In this document: positions 48,601 to 57,219 of the stretch, one piece after another | How the letters are laid out: every line of letters starts with the position of its first letter | Position numbering within the stretch: position 1 is the stretch's first letter | NCBI RefSeq assembly: GCF_040219215.1 | Contig: NZ_JAVJSX010000011.1 | Location: forward strand, 1 to 64,000 | Direction of reading: 5' to 3' | DNA length: 64,000 bases | From: Thalassobaculum_A sp040219215 | GTDB taxonomy: Bacteria; Pseudomonadota; Alphaproteobacteria; Thalassobaculales; Thalassobaculaceae | Translations under genes and position numbers: made by a program | Notes under the pieces: generated by a model | Database searches by the model: none | What the model was told of the DNA's origin: nothing | What the model saw: the letters and a program-made list of their open reading frames with translations, nothing else

Positions 48601-50719
48601 CTGAATTAAATTCAACTACAAACGACAAATGACCAATAAATGCCCCGATATAGCGTTCTGATAAAGTTGCATCTTCTGAAAATGGAAATATATCGGCATA
48701 CTTGTGGTTTATTGAAAGATAGTGCGTCAACGATCCTTTTCCACCGCCCCGTGGGATAGTGACACTTGCTACCCGACGGCCCGTAGAAAACAAATCATAA
48801 TCATGTTTTTTTAATGACATCAGATAATCATAAACCTTTGTTCCGAGAACTCGCGCAGGACATTCTGCCGTATCTTGATATTTTGTGTAACTATGGTCTA
48901 GATAATCCGGCTTATGTCGCATCCATACAAGAGGAATATTATTTACTTGATGTTTTGAATCAAAATTATGCTGAAATTGTGCCTTTCTGTGTGCGGGAAT
49001 CCTCTGCCAATCTTTCCACCAACGGCGCTGACCCTTGGCTATGTCATGGAGGATCTGATTTAGGGCGTTTGTCATCAGGCGGCCCAGGATCAAGTTCGCT
49101 GCTTCAACAATACCCTGCGCTTCTAGATGCGCCCCACCTCCTTGCCGTCCTAAGGTCAATATTTGACAAGCACGATCGGAAAACTCGTCAATTAATTCGT
49201 TCATATCATCAGTGTGAAATAGCTTCCAGTCGCGGTTTGGGCAATTGTCTTTAGTAATAATTTTCCTAAATTCGAGCAGTTCTTTCTTAGATATTTTATT
49301 TTTACTAAAGTACTCAATAATTCCCTCTATAACTTTTCTGCGCTTCCAATAAGTTAAGTCGCCAAAGCGAATGACGTGAACCCCGTACTGAACCATGTAA
49401 CTAGTTGTCTTTGCAGCGTCTTTCCGAACATCATCTTCATAAAGCCTCTCATTGCAGCTCCGCAACATCAGTGCAAAGACGTGCCTACTATCGAAGTCTG
49501 GCGCGCGCTCCTGGCTTACGAACTGTCGCAGAGGTCTCAGAATGTCCTGTTCGGACATACCAATTCCAACAAATAGAATGTCGTTCCCATGGAACAGGGT
49601 ATTCAGGCCTTCGTGGAAGGTCCGCCGGCGGAGATCGTCGCGCAGGTACTGACGAAGGTAGTCGTCTTCGCTGAGCACCATGTTCGTCGGATCGTCTACT
49701 CTGCCGTGAAGATGGAATACCTGCGCCCGGGCACGCGTCGGATGTGCGGCGAAGTTGATCATCTCGCCGATGGTTTCCTCGGCGATCGTGGCAACCCGGG
49801 CAACGGTCTCGATCGAAGAGGCCTCGGTGATGATCCGAGTCTCTTCGGCTCTTTGCCTTCTCCCGTCGCGTGTTTGCTCGCTGTCCCGGGGGAGGGAAGC
49901 TCCCAACTGACTCTCTATCAGCGAGGCGAGGCGTCGACCGGAATCGCTTAAGGAAAGCGAAAATCGGTCGACAAGATCTCTTTCGATCTCCAAGTCGTAG
50001 TTCAGCGTCAGAAATCGACGAATATTGAGCAGAGCGGATAGAGTTCGAATGACACCGTCATCTCTTCGGTTTTCTTTTTTCTTTCTTGCTCTCTCTGTCG
50101 TAGATTCCCCCGTTATCGCTTTGCGTATCCTATACTCAGAGTAGCTATCATTCCACTTGTCAAAATCGGGATCGTAAGTGATCTCTTCATCATCACTAGT
50201 CGTTGGTGCATTGTCACTCGCATGCTTGTGCTCGTCCTTGTAGATGGCTTTCGCCACCTCCCGACGCACGAAGGCCTCGGGAGCCCCGTATTTCTTCGTC
50301 GGGCGGACCGCTTTTGCGACATGGATGGTTAATGCGAGGACGACCGTCTTGCGCTCGGCATCGCCGATGGTCGTGTTCGGGGCGAGGGCGCTCAATGCCT
50401 CGGCAATCTCTTTCAGGTCCGATCGGTTGTCTGGATCTGTCTGCGTGACAGTGGCCAGCAATTCGGCCGCCTGCGCCACCAGACCAGCATTCGGCAGGTC
50501 CGTCATCGCGACGTCTTCGAGAATCTTCCCGAGTGCAATCACGCCGGCGACAACCAGTGCGTCCCAGGTCGGCCGGCCGTATGCGCTGGAAACCCCAGCG
50601 CCTGTGAATGCTACCACGCGGCCGATATTCAGGGCTCGGTAGAGCGCGATGCGGCCATGGTACTCGATGGAATCGGCCGTCATCTCCAGCGGCCGGAACG
50701 GATGCCGGTAGGTCCACAT
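45683..50719 (-). CDS. SIR2-STAND NTPase-TPR protein, candidate anti-phage sensor (Avs-like)
   Basis: A 1678-residue protein. The N-terminal SIR2-like NADase domain has VVAFTGAGVSSAYGRPTW (Gly40-Ser45), FLTLNYD (238-242) and the catalytic-His box VFHLHGRVDDP (His338 region), followed by FVGIGMSEQDI. A STAND-type NTPase follows, with a P-loop-like VTIPRGGGKGSL (about 653-664) and a Walker-B-like RVFILLYGVDRL (about 768-779). The C-terminal third (about 1390-1670) is TPR-rich helices. The layout matches Avs5-type and related defence proteins, in which target sensing triggers NAD+ depletion. GGGGG precedes the ATG at 50719. The middle (about 48.4-49.6 kb) is much richer in A/T than the ends. Confidence 0.8.
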   Translation of the reverse strand: MWTYRHPFRPLEMTADSIEYHGRIALYRALNIGRVVAFTGAGVSSAYGRPTWDALVVAGVIALGKILEDVAMTDLPNAGLVAQAAELLATVTQTDPDNRSDLKEIAEALSALAPNTTIGDAERKTVVLALTIHVAKAVRPTKKYGAPEAFVRREVAKAIYKDEHKHASDNAPTTSDDEEITYDPDFDKWNDSYSEYRIRKAITGESTTERARKKKENRRDDGVIRTLSALLNIRRFLTLNYDLEIERDLVDRFSLSLSDSGRRLASLIESQLGASLPRDSEQTRDGRRQRAEETRIITEASSIETVARVATIAEETIGEMINFAAHPTRARAQVFHLHGRVDDPTNMVLSEDDYLRQYLRDDLRRRTFHEGLNTLFHGNDILFVGIGMSEQDILRPLRQFVSQERAPDFDSRHVFALMLRSCNERLYEDDVRKDAAKTTSYMVQYGVHVIRFGDLTYWKRRKVIEGIIEYFSKNKISKKELLEFRKIITKDNCPNRDWKLFHTDDMNELIDEFSDRACQILTLGRQGGGAHLEAQGIVEAANLILGRLMTNALNQILHDIAKGQRRWWKDWQRIPAHRKAQFQHNFDSKHQVNNIPLVWMRHKPDYLDHSYTKYQDTAECPARVLGTKVYDYLMSLKKHDYDLFSTGRRVASVTIPRGGGKGSLTHYLSINHKYADIFPFSEDATLSERYIGAFIGHLSFVVEFNSVIEALNGFFTELWGHLVTNKTIKTTPIHLNRHFETIHPLDILRVHLRAAANLKQGGQLKGKRVFILLYGVDRLCNAEGVAMNAAHRAFFRTLTGYGKYRDDEDVPDAPIDILFLTGREGVPVRYTTPILPRHRIARQDRTSDEYRVIGNTGYYERVPPILPAIPLENRDWLRKSLGAEPFEWLSRRFAREIGGWPSKSAPVLCELVSTDVALSAWVFKAFASWDRSDREARLEEAETIASRDGVKGLIGLVLATHGRRRSRATAIRADLILKHLSLFPIPVELLVLYGCPEIRDHLRADTGNGQPKRNKQLGALHEELQELTKQHLVIRIKPRGHAARGVGASPEAAGSMPQSTGEHREMPCADRIHYRYTVHPRIREYMSHRMDFPFPDREDAGLFRVSLYPYQGRERPKASRIHYTLVRDILRYQIERSRNTIWCLYQFDRILKAARAGGEDLSPEKKAELGADWKYLDQGLRRRLTVPSKGSESKKDHAFEDHFASIHAVTQRIRACYSLLRGGFSVGTINQISAEESGPKTDQPMERYHGWLRSLNNLAVSLSELQSTIDALVRDTPGPGGDLESPLIAEGEESAEFLTYLNKHRKLTDWRRGASETVGRWHEVNVLIHWATETSRPGKFKQPPIPSRKTSGSLRDQRVGRAVPFPLYNDELGWMQNERGVLAYAQGNLFDALPLFEGALRIMRHYEQPAQPNPSRHSTERRIKLNRALARIDRGNLNQARADLVELLEELKAPWSSQSITSRLAAGYIGLVDHLCGSRDAALKAYDRILEFAEGEENLRVAAIFHRHKADLLRSAGELDAAKVEALKAESAARQAGQQGMLHQARLSHSKILMTKGEWVRAQGLIQSAHDYAEDLGMPKVMAEALETGADLMYRQGETTLSGETAARAVALATGNGMRLRKISSLEILGNVMIKRGQLEMARDVLREAKLEAERCRYQSRVGSLTNMLADLKDEFEL

Positions 50720-51190
50720 TGAGCGCCCCCCGTCTGAGCCTGTGGTCAGCTGAGGAGTAGACTTCGTATATTGGTTGCAATCAAGAGATTGCTGAACGGC
50801 GTTAGCTCTACCGCTTACTGTACTGGGTGCGCCTCAGACTTTGTACACTAACCTTTGACAAGGGCACTGACACGCAGAGCTGGCCCCGGAAGCCCTAACA
50901 GCCGGTTGAGCTGTTTCCGTCGACGACAGGGACAGGATTGGATGGAGAAGATGACGCGCAGTCGGACGGCCATAGAGCGAAGGCGGAGCGGGGCCTCCCA
51001 GTAACCCCGCATAGTGCCCCCACCACCCTTTCGGGTGACGGTGCTACGGCCGGGAGAACTTCACCGTGTCACCCGCCTTCAGATCCGATTTTACCATGCC
51101 TCAGGGCCAGTAGTCCGGGTCGTCACACGACCCATCTCGGCCCAGGACTGGCTACGCTCATGGCAGTAGCGGGGCGGCGGCCGGCACTTC
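50720..51190. other. Intergenic region upstream of the SIR2-STAND gene
   Basis: About 470 bp with no supported gene. It should hold the promoter of the SIR2-STAND gene, but I cannot identify clear promoter elements. The short frame near 50938 has no family resemblance. Confidence 0.4.
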
Positions 51191-52135
51191 TCATTGCTGC
51201 AGAGTAGAATGTTCCGCCGCGAAGCCTTTGCGGAACAGCCGCTCAACCTCGCTCTCCATCGCGGGCGCGAGCATCTCGTATCGGGGTTTCGTGGTCTCCA
51301 GCTGCCTGTGCTCAGCGGCAATACGCAGTTCGAGTTCACGGCGGGATAGGCTCTGATACTCCAGGATCAGGCGGAGCGCGTCGTGCTCGCCCCAGCGGAA
51401 ACGGAGCGGCAAGGCGTGATCGAGGAGGTGCGCGAGGATCATGTAGGCACAACGATCGTTGTCGTTGCCCTCTGTTGAGCGTCTCCCATGACCCTTCCTT
51501 GCGTGCGCCGCGCGCAGCAGGCAGTAGTCCCGCAACCGCACACTGTGATCGTAGAACGCTACATCCTCCGGCATGGCGGGTCCGTTGATGTAGGCCTGCC
51601 CCGTCCTCGGGTTGAGCACGATATCATCGGGATGCGGCAGCAGGTCAGGAGCCGGAAGGCCTTTGCGCTGACGGTCGGCAAGCAGGCGCTCACCGTCGCG
51701 TTTCAGGGTGTCCAGGCGCAGATAGGTCTGCAGTTTCTCCTGCAGATGAAGCTCTTCCGCCCGCGCGACATGCTCCAACAGATACTTCTGTGACAGCCGT
51801 TTGCCCTTGATCGCGTCCATGGCCATGGAGCGAAGCACGGCCTGCATGACAGGCAATTCGATCGCCTGACCGTTCTCGCGCAGTGTAACGACGCGGTAGG
51901 CTTCCCGTTCCAGGAACGTGTCGGACGGCGCGTCGGACAGCTTTATCGGCTGCGGTTTGACCTTGCGCGGCCGCCCGCGCGGATTGCCCGATCGACCTTT
52001 GACAAAGCGCGTCTGCTTGGGCGGCTTGCCATAGCCGACGTCGTACCCCTCGCCCCGTGATCGTTCGGGCGATTTGCGATCGGCGTCCTCATCGTGCGCG
52101 CCTTTCGATCGAAGAGCCTTGGGCTTGTCGCTCAT
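51191..52135 (-). CDS. DUF5681-domain protein
   Basis: A 314-residue protein with YDVGYGKPPKQTRFVKGRSGNPRGRPRK (about 33-60), the DUF5681 signature, followed by helical sequence. Such proteins are found beside ParB-like DNA methylases in alphaproteobacterial mobile or prophage-like regions; their biochemical role is unknown. The basic GRPRK-type segment suggests nucleic-acid contact. The start overlaps the methylase stop by 4 bases, so the two are co-translated. Confidence 0.85.
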   Translation of the reverse strand: MSDKPKALRSKGAHDEDADRKSPERSRGEGYDVGYGKPPKQTRFVKGRSGNPRGRPRKVKPQPIKLSDAPSDTFLEREAYRVVTLRENGQAIELPVMQAVLRSMAMDAIKGKRLSQKYLLEHVARAEELHLQEKLQTYLRLDTLKRDGERLLADRQRKGLPAPDLLPHPDDIVLNPRTGQAYINGPAMPEDVAFYDHSVRLRDYCLLRAAHARKGHGRRSTEGNDNDRCAYMILAHLLDHALPLRFRWGEHDALRLILEYQSLSRRELELRIAAEHRQLETTKPRYEMLAPAMESEVERLFRKGFAAEHSTLQQ

Positions 52136-53499
52136 GCCACCTGCTCCGTCGCCTCTGCGCGGCCCCCCCGGTGGTCCTCGACATCCTCAAAGGCCTCTCC
52201 GGTCGCAGCGAGCGTTGCCCGCTTGCCGGTGAACCGCTCCCAGCGCCGCACGATGGTGTCGCAATAGGCCGGGTCGTATTCCAGAAGCCGGGCTTTGCGG
52301 CCGGTCTTCTCAGCCGCGATCAGCGTCGTACCCGACCCTCCAAAACAATCGAGCACGATGTCCCCGCGCTTGGAGCAGTCCCGGATGGCGTCCGCCACCA
52401 ACGCGACCGGCTTGACCGTGGGATGCATTGCCAACTCAGCATCCCGGTCCGCACCCAGGCTGCTGATCCCGGGGTAGTCCCACACATTGGTGCGATACCG
52501 CCCGGTGTCGCCCAAGCCGAAGCTGTTGGTGTGCGGTGCATCGCCGACCTTGAACACGAAAACCAGCTCATGCTTGGAGCGGTAGAACGTGCCCATGCCG
52601 CCGTTGGTCTTGTTCCACACACAGAGGTTCTTAAGCTCGGTGAACACCGACCGGCCCGCCGCCAGCAACTCACCCATGTGCCGCCAGTCCATACAGACGA
52701 AGGCGATCGCCCCGTCCCGGCAGGTCTTGGCAGCGGCACCCAGCGTTTCCTCCAGGAAGGCGGTGAAGGCGACATCGGACATCTCACCCGCTCCCATGGC
52801 GAACTCACGGTGGCGGACCCGGCCAAGACCGCTGACATGGCCATGGACCGGCACGTTGTAGGGAGGATCGGTAAAGATGAGATCGACCAAGCTACCACCC
52901 AGCAGCCTGGCGTAGTCGTCAGCCGAACGCGCATCGCCGCACAGCACCCGATGGCGCCCGCACTGCCACAGATCCCCCAATCGGCTGATTGCCGGTCCAC
53001 CAGGTGCTGGAACCGCATCGGCTGACGCGTCCGGGCCAGGCACCTCCCGCTCACTCGCGCCGTCCAGCACCAGGTCAATCTCGGCAAGCGAGAACCCGGT
53101 CAGCTCCAGATCGAAGTCGAGGTCGATCAGACCCTGCAGTTCGATCGCCAACAGGTCTTGGTCCCACCCGGCGTTGAGCGCCAGCTTGTTGTCGGCGATC
53201 ACATAGGCCCGGCGCTCGGCGGCTGTCAGATGCGACAGACGGACCGTCGGTACATGGGTCATGCCAAGACGTTCCGCGGCCATGACCCGACCGTGGCCGG
53301 CGACGATGCCGTCGTCGTCGCCGATCAGAACCGGGTTGGTGAAGCCGAACCTCGCAATACTGTCCATGATCTGGCGGATCTGACGCTTTGAATGGGTCCG
53401 GGCGTTGCCGGCATAGGGCCGCAACTCCGAGACCAGGCGTTCATCCACCGACTGGATGGACCGGATCCGAGCCTTCCCGCTCGATGATGCGTCGTTCAT
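52132..53499 (-). CDS. ParB-like nuclease/DNA methyltransferase fusion
   Basis: A 455-residue protein. The N-terminal ParB/Srx-like domain (about 15-120) has LRPYAGNARTHSKRQIRQI and GDDDGIVAGHGRVMAAERLG. The methylase domain has the catalytic DPPY in FTDPPYNVPVHGH (about 215) and the SAM-binding FGGSGTT in LDCFGGSGTTLIAAE (about 400), an order (DPPY before FxGxG) of beta-class N4-C/N6-A methylases. Typical of phage or mobile-element modification methylases; no cognate restriction enzyme is adjacent. A DUF5681 gene follows with a 4-base overlap. Confidence 0.9.
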   Translation of the reverse strand: MNDASSSGKARIRSIQSVDERLVSELRPYAGNARTHSKRQIRQIMDSIARFGFTNPVLIGDDDGIVAGHGRVMAAERLGMTHVPTVRLSHLTAAERRAYVIADNKLALNAGWDQDLLAIELQGLIDLDFDLELTGFSLAEIDLVLDGASEREVPGPDASADAVPAPGGPAISRLGDLWQCGRHRVLCGDARSADDYARLLGGSLVDLIFTDPPYNVPVHGHVSGLGRVRHREFAMGAGEMSDVAFTAFLEETLGAAAKTCRDGAIAFVCMDWRHMGELLAAGRSVFTELKNLCVWNKTNGGMGTFYRSKHELVFVFKVGDAPHTNSFGLGDTGRYRTNVWDYPGISSLGADRDAELAMHPTVKPVALVADAIRDCSKRGDIVLDCFGGSGTTLIAAEKTGRKARLLEYDPAYCDTIVRRWERFTGKRATLAATGEAFEDVEDHRGGRAEATEQVA

Positions 53500-54375
53500 G
53501 GACCCAACCCCATAGAACCGCTGTTGCCGTGCCGTTGATCAGCGACGCGATGCACCGAACGCTCTCCGCCGCCGAATCACTGAAGCTGTTATTGTGGGAA
53601 GCGACAAGCATCTTTCAAATACAGAATCGCAGCACGACACCGATAGTCTTAATTAATCCCGGTGTATTCAAATTATCATGCAAATATATCCAGTTCTCAT
53701 TTGGGATATTCTCATCACCATCCCGAAATGTGAAGAATTCGTCTGGCCCATTGCCGGTACCACCCCACCATCATCCGGTTTATCCATCAATTTATCCGAC
53801 CCACAACCGGGATCTGGATCGACCAATTGGGACGATCAGCCTGCGGAAAATTACCGTTCTGACCCCGAATTGCGGGTCTACGCAGACGGCAAGACTCGTC
53901 GCTGAGGCTTCGACATCGAGGGCAAAAGTGCCAGGAACCAGCGCCTGAGGATGACCGAGGCCGCTTATACGAGAACCGGGTCGCGCTCGGCTGCGGGCGA
54001 ATTGCCCGTCGTCCAGATATCCTGCAGGCCGCTCCTGGCTGAGATCAGCGATTTGCGTGTTCAGCCCTGCAATGTTCCGTGATCCTGCACTGAACTTCCC
54101 TGTTATCGCCACAGGGAAGTATCGCGGAATTGGTCACGAAATCAGCGCCTTGCGGCACTTCTGGAGAACAATACGAGGCGATAATTACCAAAAATTCCCT
54201 GTTACCACCTGTAACAGGGACCAGACACCAGAGCAGGGTTCGCACTCGCCTGCCAGCACAGCCATCGCTCCATCAAGTAGTTCAATGACTTAGAGATTCT
54301 CGGCTTCGGAGCCTCCGGAAGGACGGGTTACCCGCCGACTGTCCACACGGGCGGTCCACAACGTGGCCTGTTGCC
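53500..54375. other. Gene-poor AT-rich region with palindromes
   Basis: No supported gene. The part 53580-53800 is A/T-rich compared with flanks and may carry the promoter of the methylase gene. The palindromes at 54096-54220 are listed separately. Confidence 0.5.
54096..54220. repeat. Two palindromes built on TTCCCTGT
   Basis: TTCCCTGT (54096-54103) and ACAGGGAA (54111-54118) form one dyad with a 7-base spacer. TCCCTGTTAC (54196-54205) and GTAACAGGGA (54211-54220) form a second, perfect over 10 bp with a 5-base spacer. The same word occurs at about 2598. Confidence 0.7.
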
Positions 54376-54542
54376 GGCGCTGTCACACGAACTCATGGCG
54401 GACGCCGGTCGCAGCCGGTAACGTCGCGCCGCGCCCATCGGACCCTCCGCGGCGAAGCATTCGCTCAATGGCATTCCGCGGCCGAGGCGGCGTGATCGAA
54501 CTTGGGCTTCGTGCGCCCGACCTACGACGATGTGACAGTGCC
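54376..54542 (+). mobile_element. Internally deleted IS6 derivative (MITE-like), 167 bp
   Basis: The ends GGCGCTGTCACACGAAC and TGTGACAGTGCC are those of the IS6-family elements elsewhere in the window. The left 60 bp match the region before the transposase start (ATGGCGGACGCCGGTCGCAG) and the right 100 bp match the transposase tail (GEAFAQWHSAAEAA then stop) and beyond; all between is deleted. It could be mobilised only by a transposase acting in trans. Confidence 0.75.
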
Positions 54543-54605
54543 CAAATGGCAGCTCTCGCGACCCCGTGCTTACCAAACCGTTTCCCAGTGTCTATTCAAA
54601 CGCGC

Positions 54606-55319
54606 ATGACATCTGCTGAACCATTCTACGCGCCCGATCTTGCAACGATCCATGCGAAACACTACGAAACTCTGGCTCAATCTGCCGCCGGGGAGTTGTT
54701 GCCGCTTTTGCCGACGGCAGCGCGCGTCCTGGACCTAGGATGCGGCGCGGGGCCGTTGTCCGTTTTGCTCGCAGCGCAAGATCACCAGATATCGGGGATC
54801 GACCTGTCAGCTTCATTGTTGTCCATCGCGCGCCAGCGGGTGCCCTCAGGACGGTTCGAACAAGGCGATATCCGTACCGCGAATTTCGGCAGAGTTGACG
54901 CTATTGCAGCGATCGGGGAGGTCGTGAACTACGCAACGGCGGTCAGTGAACCGGGTGCCTTGGAAAGCCTGGCTCTACGCGTCCGCGAGAGCCTCCCGGC
55001 GCACGGTTTGTTCCTCTTCGACTGTGCTGGCCCCGAGCGCCACGCCGAGGGCGAGTTTGTTTGGTCTGAAAACCCAGATAGCTTCGTTGCCATGCAAGCC
55101 ATGAGGCAAGGCGACACCATTACCCGAAAAATCACTACCTTCATCAAGCGCGATGGCGTTTGGCAAAAATCCAACGAAATTCACCGCTTGCGCACGCATC
55201 AGCCATCTGACGTGGCAAGAGTGTTGGAAACTGCAGGTTTTGAGATACAGCCGCTGCCTGGATTTGGCGCGTATAGATTGCCGAACGGCCTTCATCCATT
55301 TCTGGCGACAGCCGTCTGA
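54606..55319 (+). CDS. Class I SAM-dependent methyltransferase
   Basis: A 237-residue methyltransferase with motif I VLDLGCGAGPLSVLL (about 40-55), the acidic end of strand 2 in ISGIDLS and a motif II-like VDAIAAIGEVVNY. The substrate is unknown. I start at the ATG at 54606, just before family-like sequence (MTSAEPFYAPDLATIHAKHYETLA); the longer open frame upstream is IS-derived. The MITE-like element ends 63 bp before it, so its promoter may have been replaced by the insertion. Confidence 0.8.
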   Translation: MTSAEPFYAPDLATIHAKHYETLAQSAAGELLPLLPTAARVLDLGCGAGPLSVLLAAQDHQISGIDLSASLLSIARQRVPSGRFEQGDIRTANFGRVDAIAAIGEVVNYATAVSEPGALESLALRVRESLPAHGLFLFDCAGPERHAEGEFVWSENPDSFVAMQAMRQGDTITRKITTFIKRDGVWQKSNEIHRLRTHQPSDVARVLETAGFEIQPLPGFGAYRLPNGLHPFLATAV

Positions 55320-55610
55320 CAAAACCGGCTCTGATGGTGTAACCGCCTCCCGACGGCATCTGGTGGGTACTGGGCGAGGCTACCGGCTTGGCCGTGCTTC
55401 CACCACGAATTCGCGACAGCGCCCTCAATCGTGCTGTGGGCATTCCATTTTCACTGGCGGCGTATCGGTCAAGAATTCCGGCGTATCGCTCATTATCAGT
55501 ACGGCAGCTGTGGTCTATCCAGGCGTCGAAACCGGCACACGGATGGTCGGACCGTCGCGTCCTGCTGAACCCCGGGTGACGCCAGAGGTCCTAGTGAAGG
55601 AAATCCGATC

Positions 55611-56948
55611 ATGATGATCGATGCACAAGGCAATGCGCTATCAGGCGCAACTGCAACGACCGTTGACCTTTTCGACAAGGCCGTCGAGGCCTTCAACATC
55701 TATCGCGGAGATCCGGTTGGTTTGCTGGACCGCGCAACCGGGGCTGCGCCCGGCTTCGCCATGGCACATATCCTGAAAGCATACCTGTTCGCCCTCTCCA
55801 CCGAACCAGAGTCAATGAGGGAAGCGAAGACAATCCTCGGCACGGTGAAGTCGCTTCCGCTCTGCGAACGCGAAGCTTCCCATGCCGCAGCAATCGACTT
55901 GTTGCTTGAGGGAGAATGGAGCGCTGCAGCGACGGCTCTCGACCGTCACAACGCGGACTATCCCTATGATATCGTCGCCTTACAGTCTGGCCATCTGATG
56001 GATTTCTACCGGGCCAGTTCACGCGGCCTTCGCGACCGCATCGCCCGTGTGCTCCCGAGATGGTCGGCGGACACGCCTGGCTATTCGATCCTACTTGGCA
56101 TGCACGCGTTCGGCCTCGAAGAAACCGGCGACTATGGTCGGGCCGAAGAGACCGGTCGCTGAGCGATCGACCTTCAGCCGCTCGACTGTTGGGCCCACCA
56201 CGCGGTCGCTCATGTCATGGAGATGCAGGGTCGTGCCGAGGATGGCATCGGTTGGATGATCGCGCGTGAGCCTCACTGGTCGGGCGATGACAATTTCTTC
56301 CGAGTCCACAATTGGTGGCACCGTTCACTCTGCCATCTCGAGCTCGGCCAAACCGACCAGGTCTTCGCGCTCTATGACGGGCCGATCCGTCAAGACCGCA
56401 GCGTGATCGCGCTTGATATGGTTGACGCCTCAGCGCTGCTGTGGCGGCTGCATCTGTCCGGTTGTGACGTTGGCGCCCGCTGGCAGGAACTGGCGGTGGC
56501 ATGGGACAACCATGCAGACGGCCGCACCTATCCGTTCAACGACTGGCACGCGGTGATGGCCTATCTGGGGGCCGGCCGGCACCAGGAAGTAGCCCGAATC
56601 GTTGATGCTTACCGCAGCGACAGTGTTGCATCCGAGGCTACAACTTGGGGCAAACGAACCGCCTTGCCGCTGGTCGAGGGGTTCGCGGCGTTCTTTCACG
56701 GAGACTACGAAACGACGGTGGAACGTCTGCATGGCGCGCGCTTCGTTGCCAACTCCTTCGGTGGCAGCCACGCCCAGCGCGATATAATCGACTGGACCCT
56801 GATCGAGGCGGCAGTGCGCGGCGGCATGACAGGGATGGCAGAATCGCTGGCCAACGAACGTCTCGCACTGAAGCCGCACAGTCCGGTCAACCGTTCATTC
56901 CTGAACCGAGCGCGCGAGAATTCGATCCCAGGGCAAATGGTGGCCTGA
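55611..56948 (+). pseudogene. TPR-like protein (TTC38 type) interrupted by one in-frame stop
   Basis: Two consecutive frames in the same register, 55611-56162 and 56163-56948, are separated by a single TGA at 56160-56162. Together they would make about 445 residues of helical repeats: MAHILKAYLFALSTEPESM, HEAAIDLLLEGEW-like segments, WAHHAVAHVMEMQGRAEDGIGWM and HNWWHRSLCHLELG. This pattern fits the tetratricopeptide family that includes TTC38. TGA probably arose from CGA (Arg) by one base change. A 5' remnant of 183 residues could still be made. GGAAATCC precedes the start weakly. Confidence 0.75.
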
Positions 56949-57095
56949 GCGGTATCAATGGCTCCGGCTCTATCCAGTTTCAGCTGTTGTCGGAGCCAAG
57001 ATGCCGCTGCGGTGCCGCCTTTCAGCGGCCCCCGAGATCGACTTGAGGTAATTGAGGCTCGGTTCGACAGCGACCACCGCACACGCCTCGGCCAA

Positions 57096-57118
57096 CCCGC
57101 CGGAGCCGCCCCGGCGGG
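57096..57118. terminator. Hairpin between the TPR gene and the acetyltransferase gene
   Basis: CCCGCCGG and CCGGCGGG pair perfectly around a 7-base loop, 148 bp after the end of the TPR frame and 102 bp before the next gene. No T-run follows. Confidence 0.4.
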
Positions 57119-57219
57119 ACCACCTTGGAGCAATGCGCAGGCCAGTCGCAGAGCTTCGCATCCGTCTCCGCCCTCGCTCAGTTCGCACGCGGCAATTCAG
57201 CGCCGCGGAAGGAAACACA

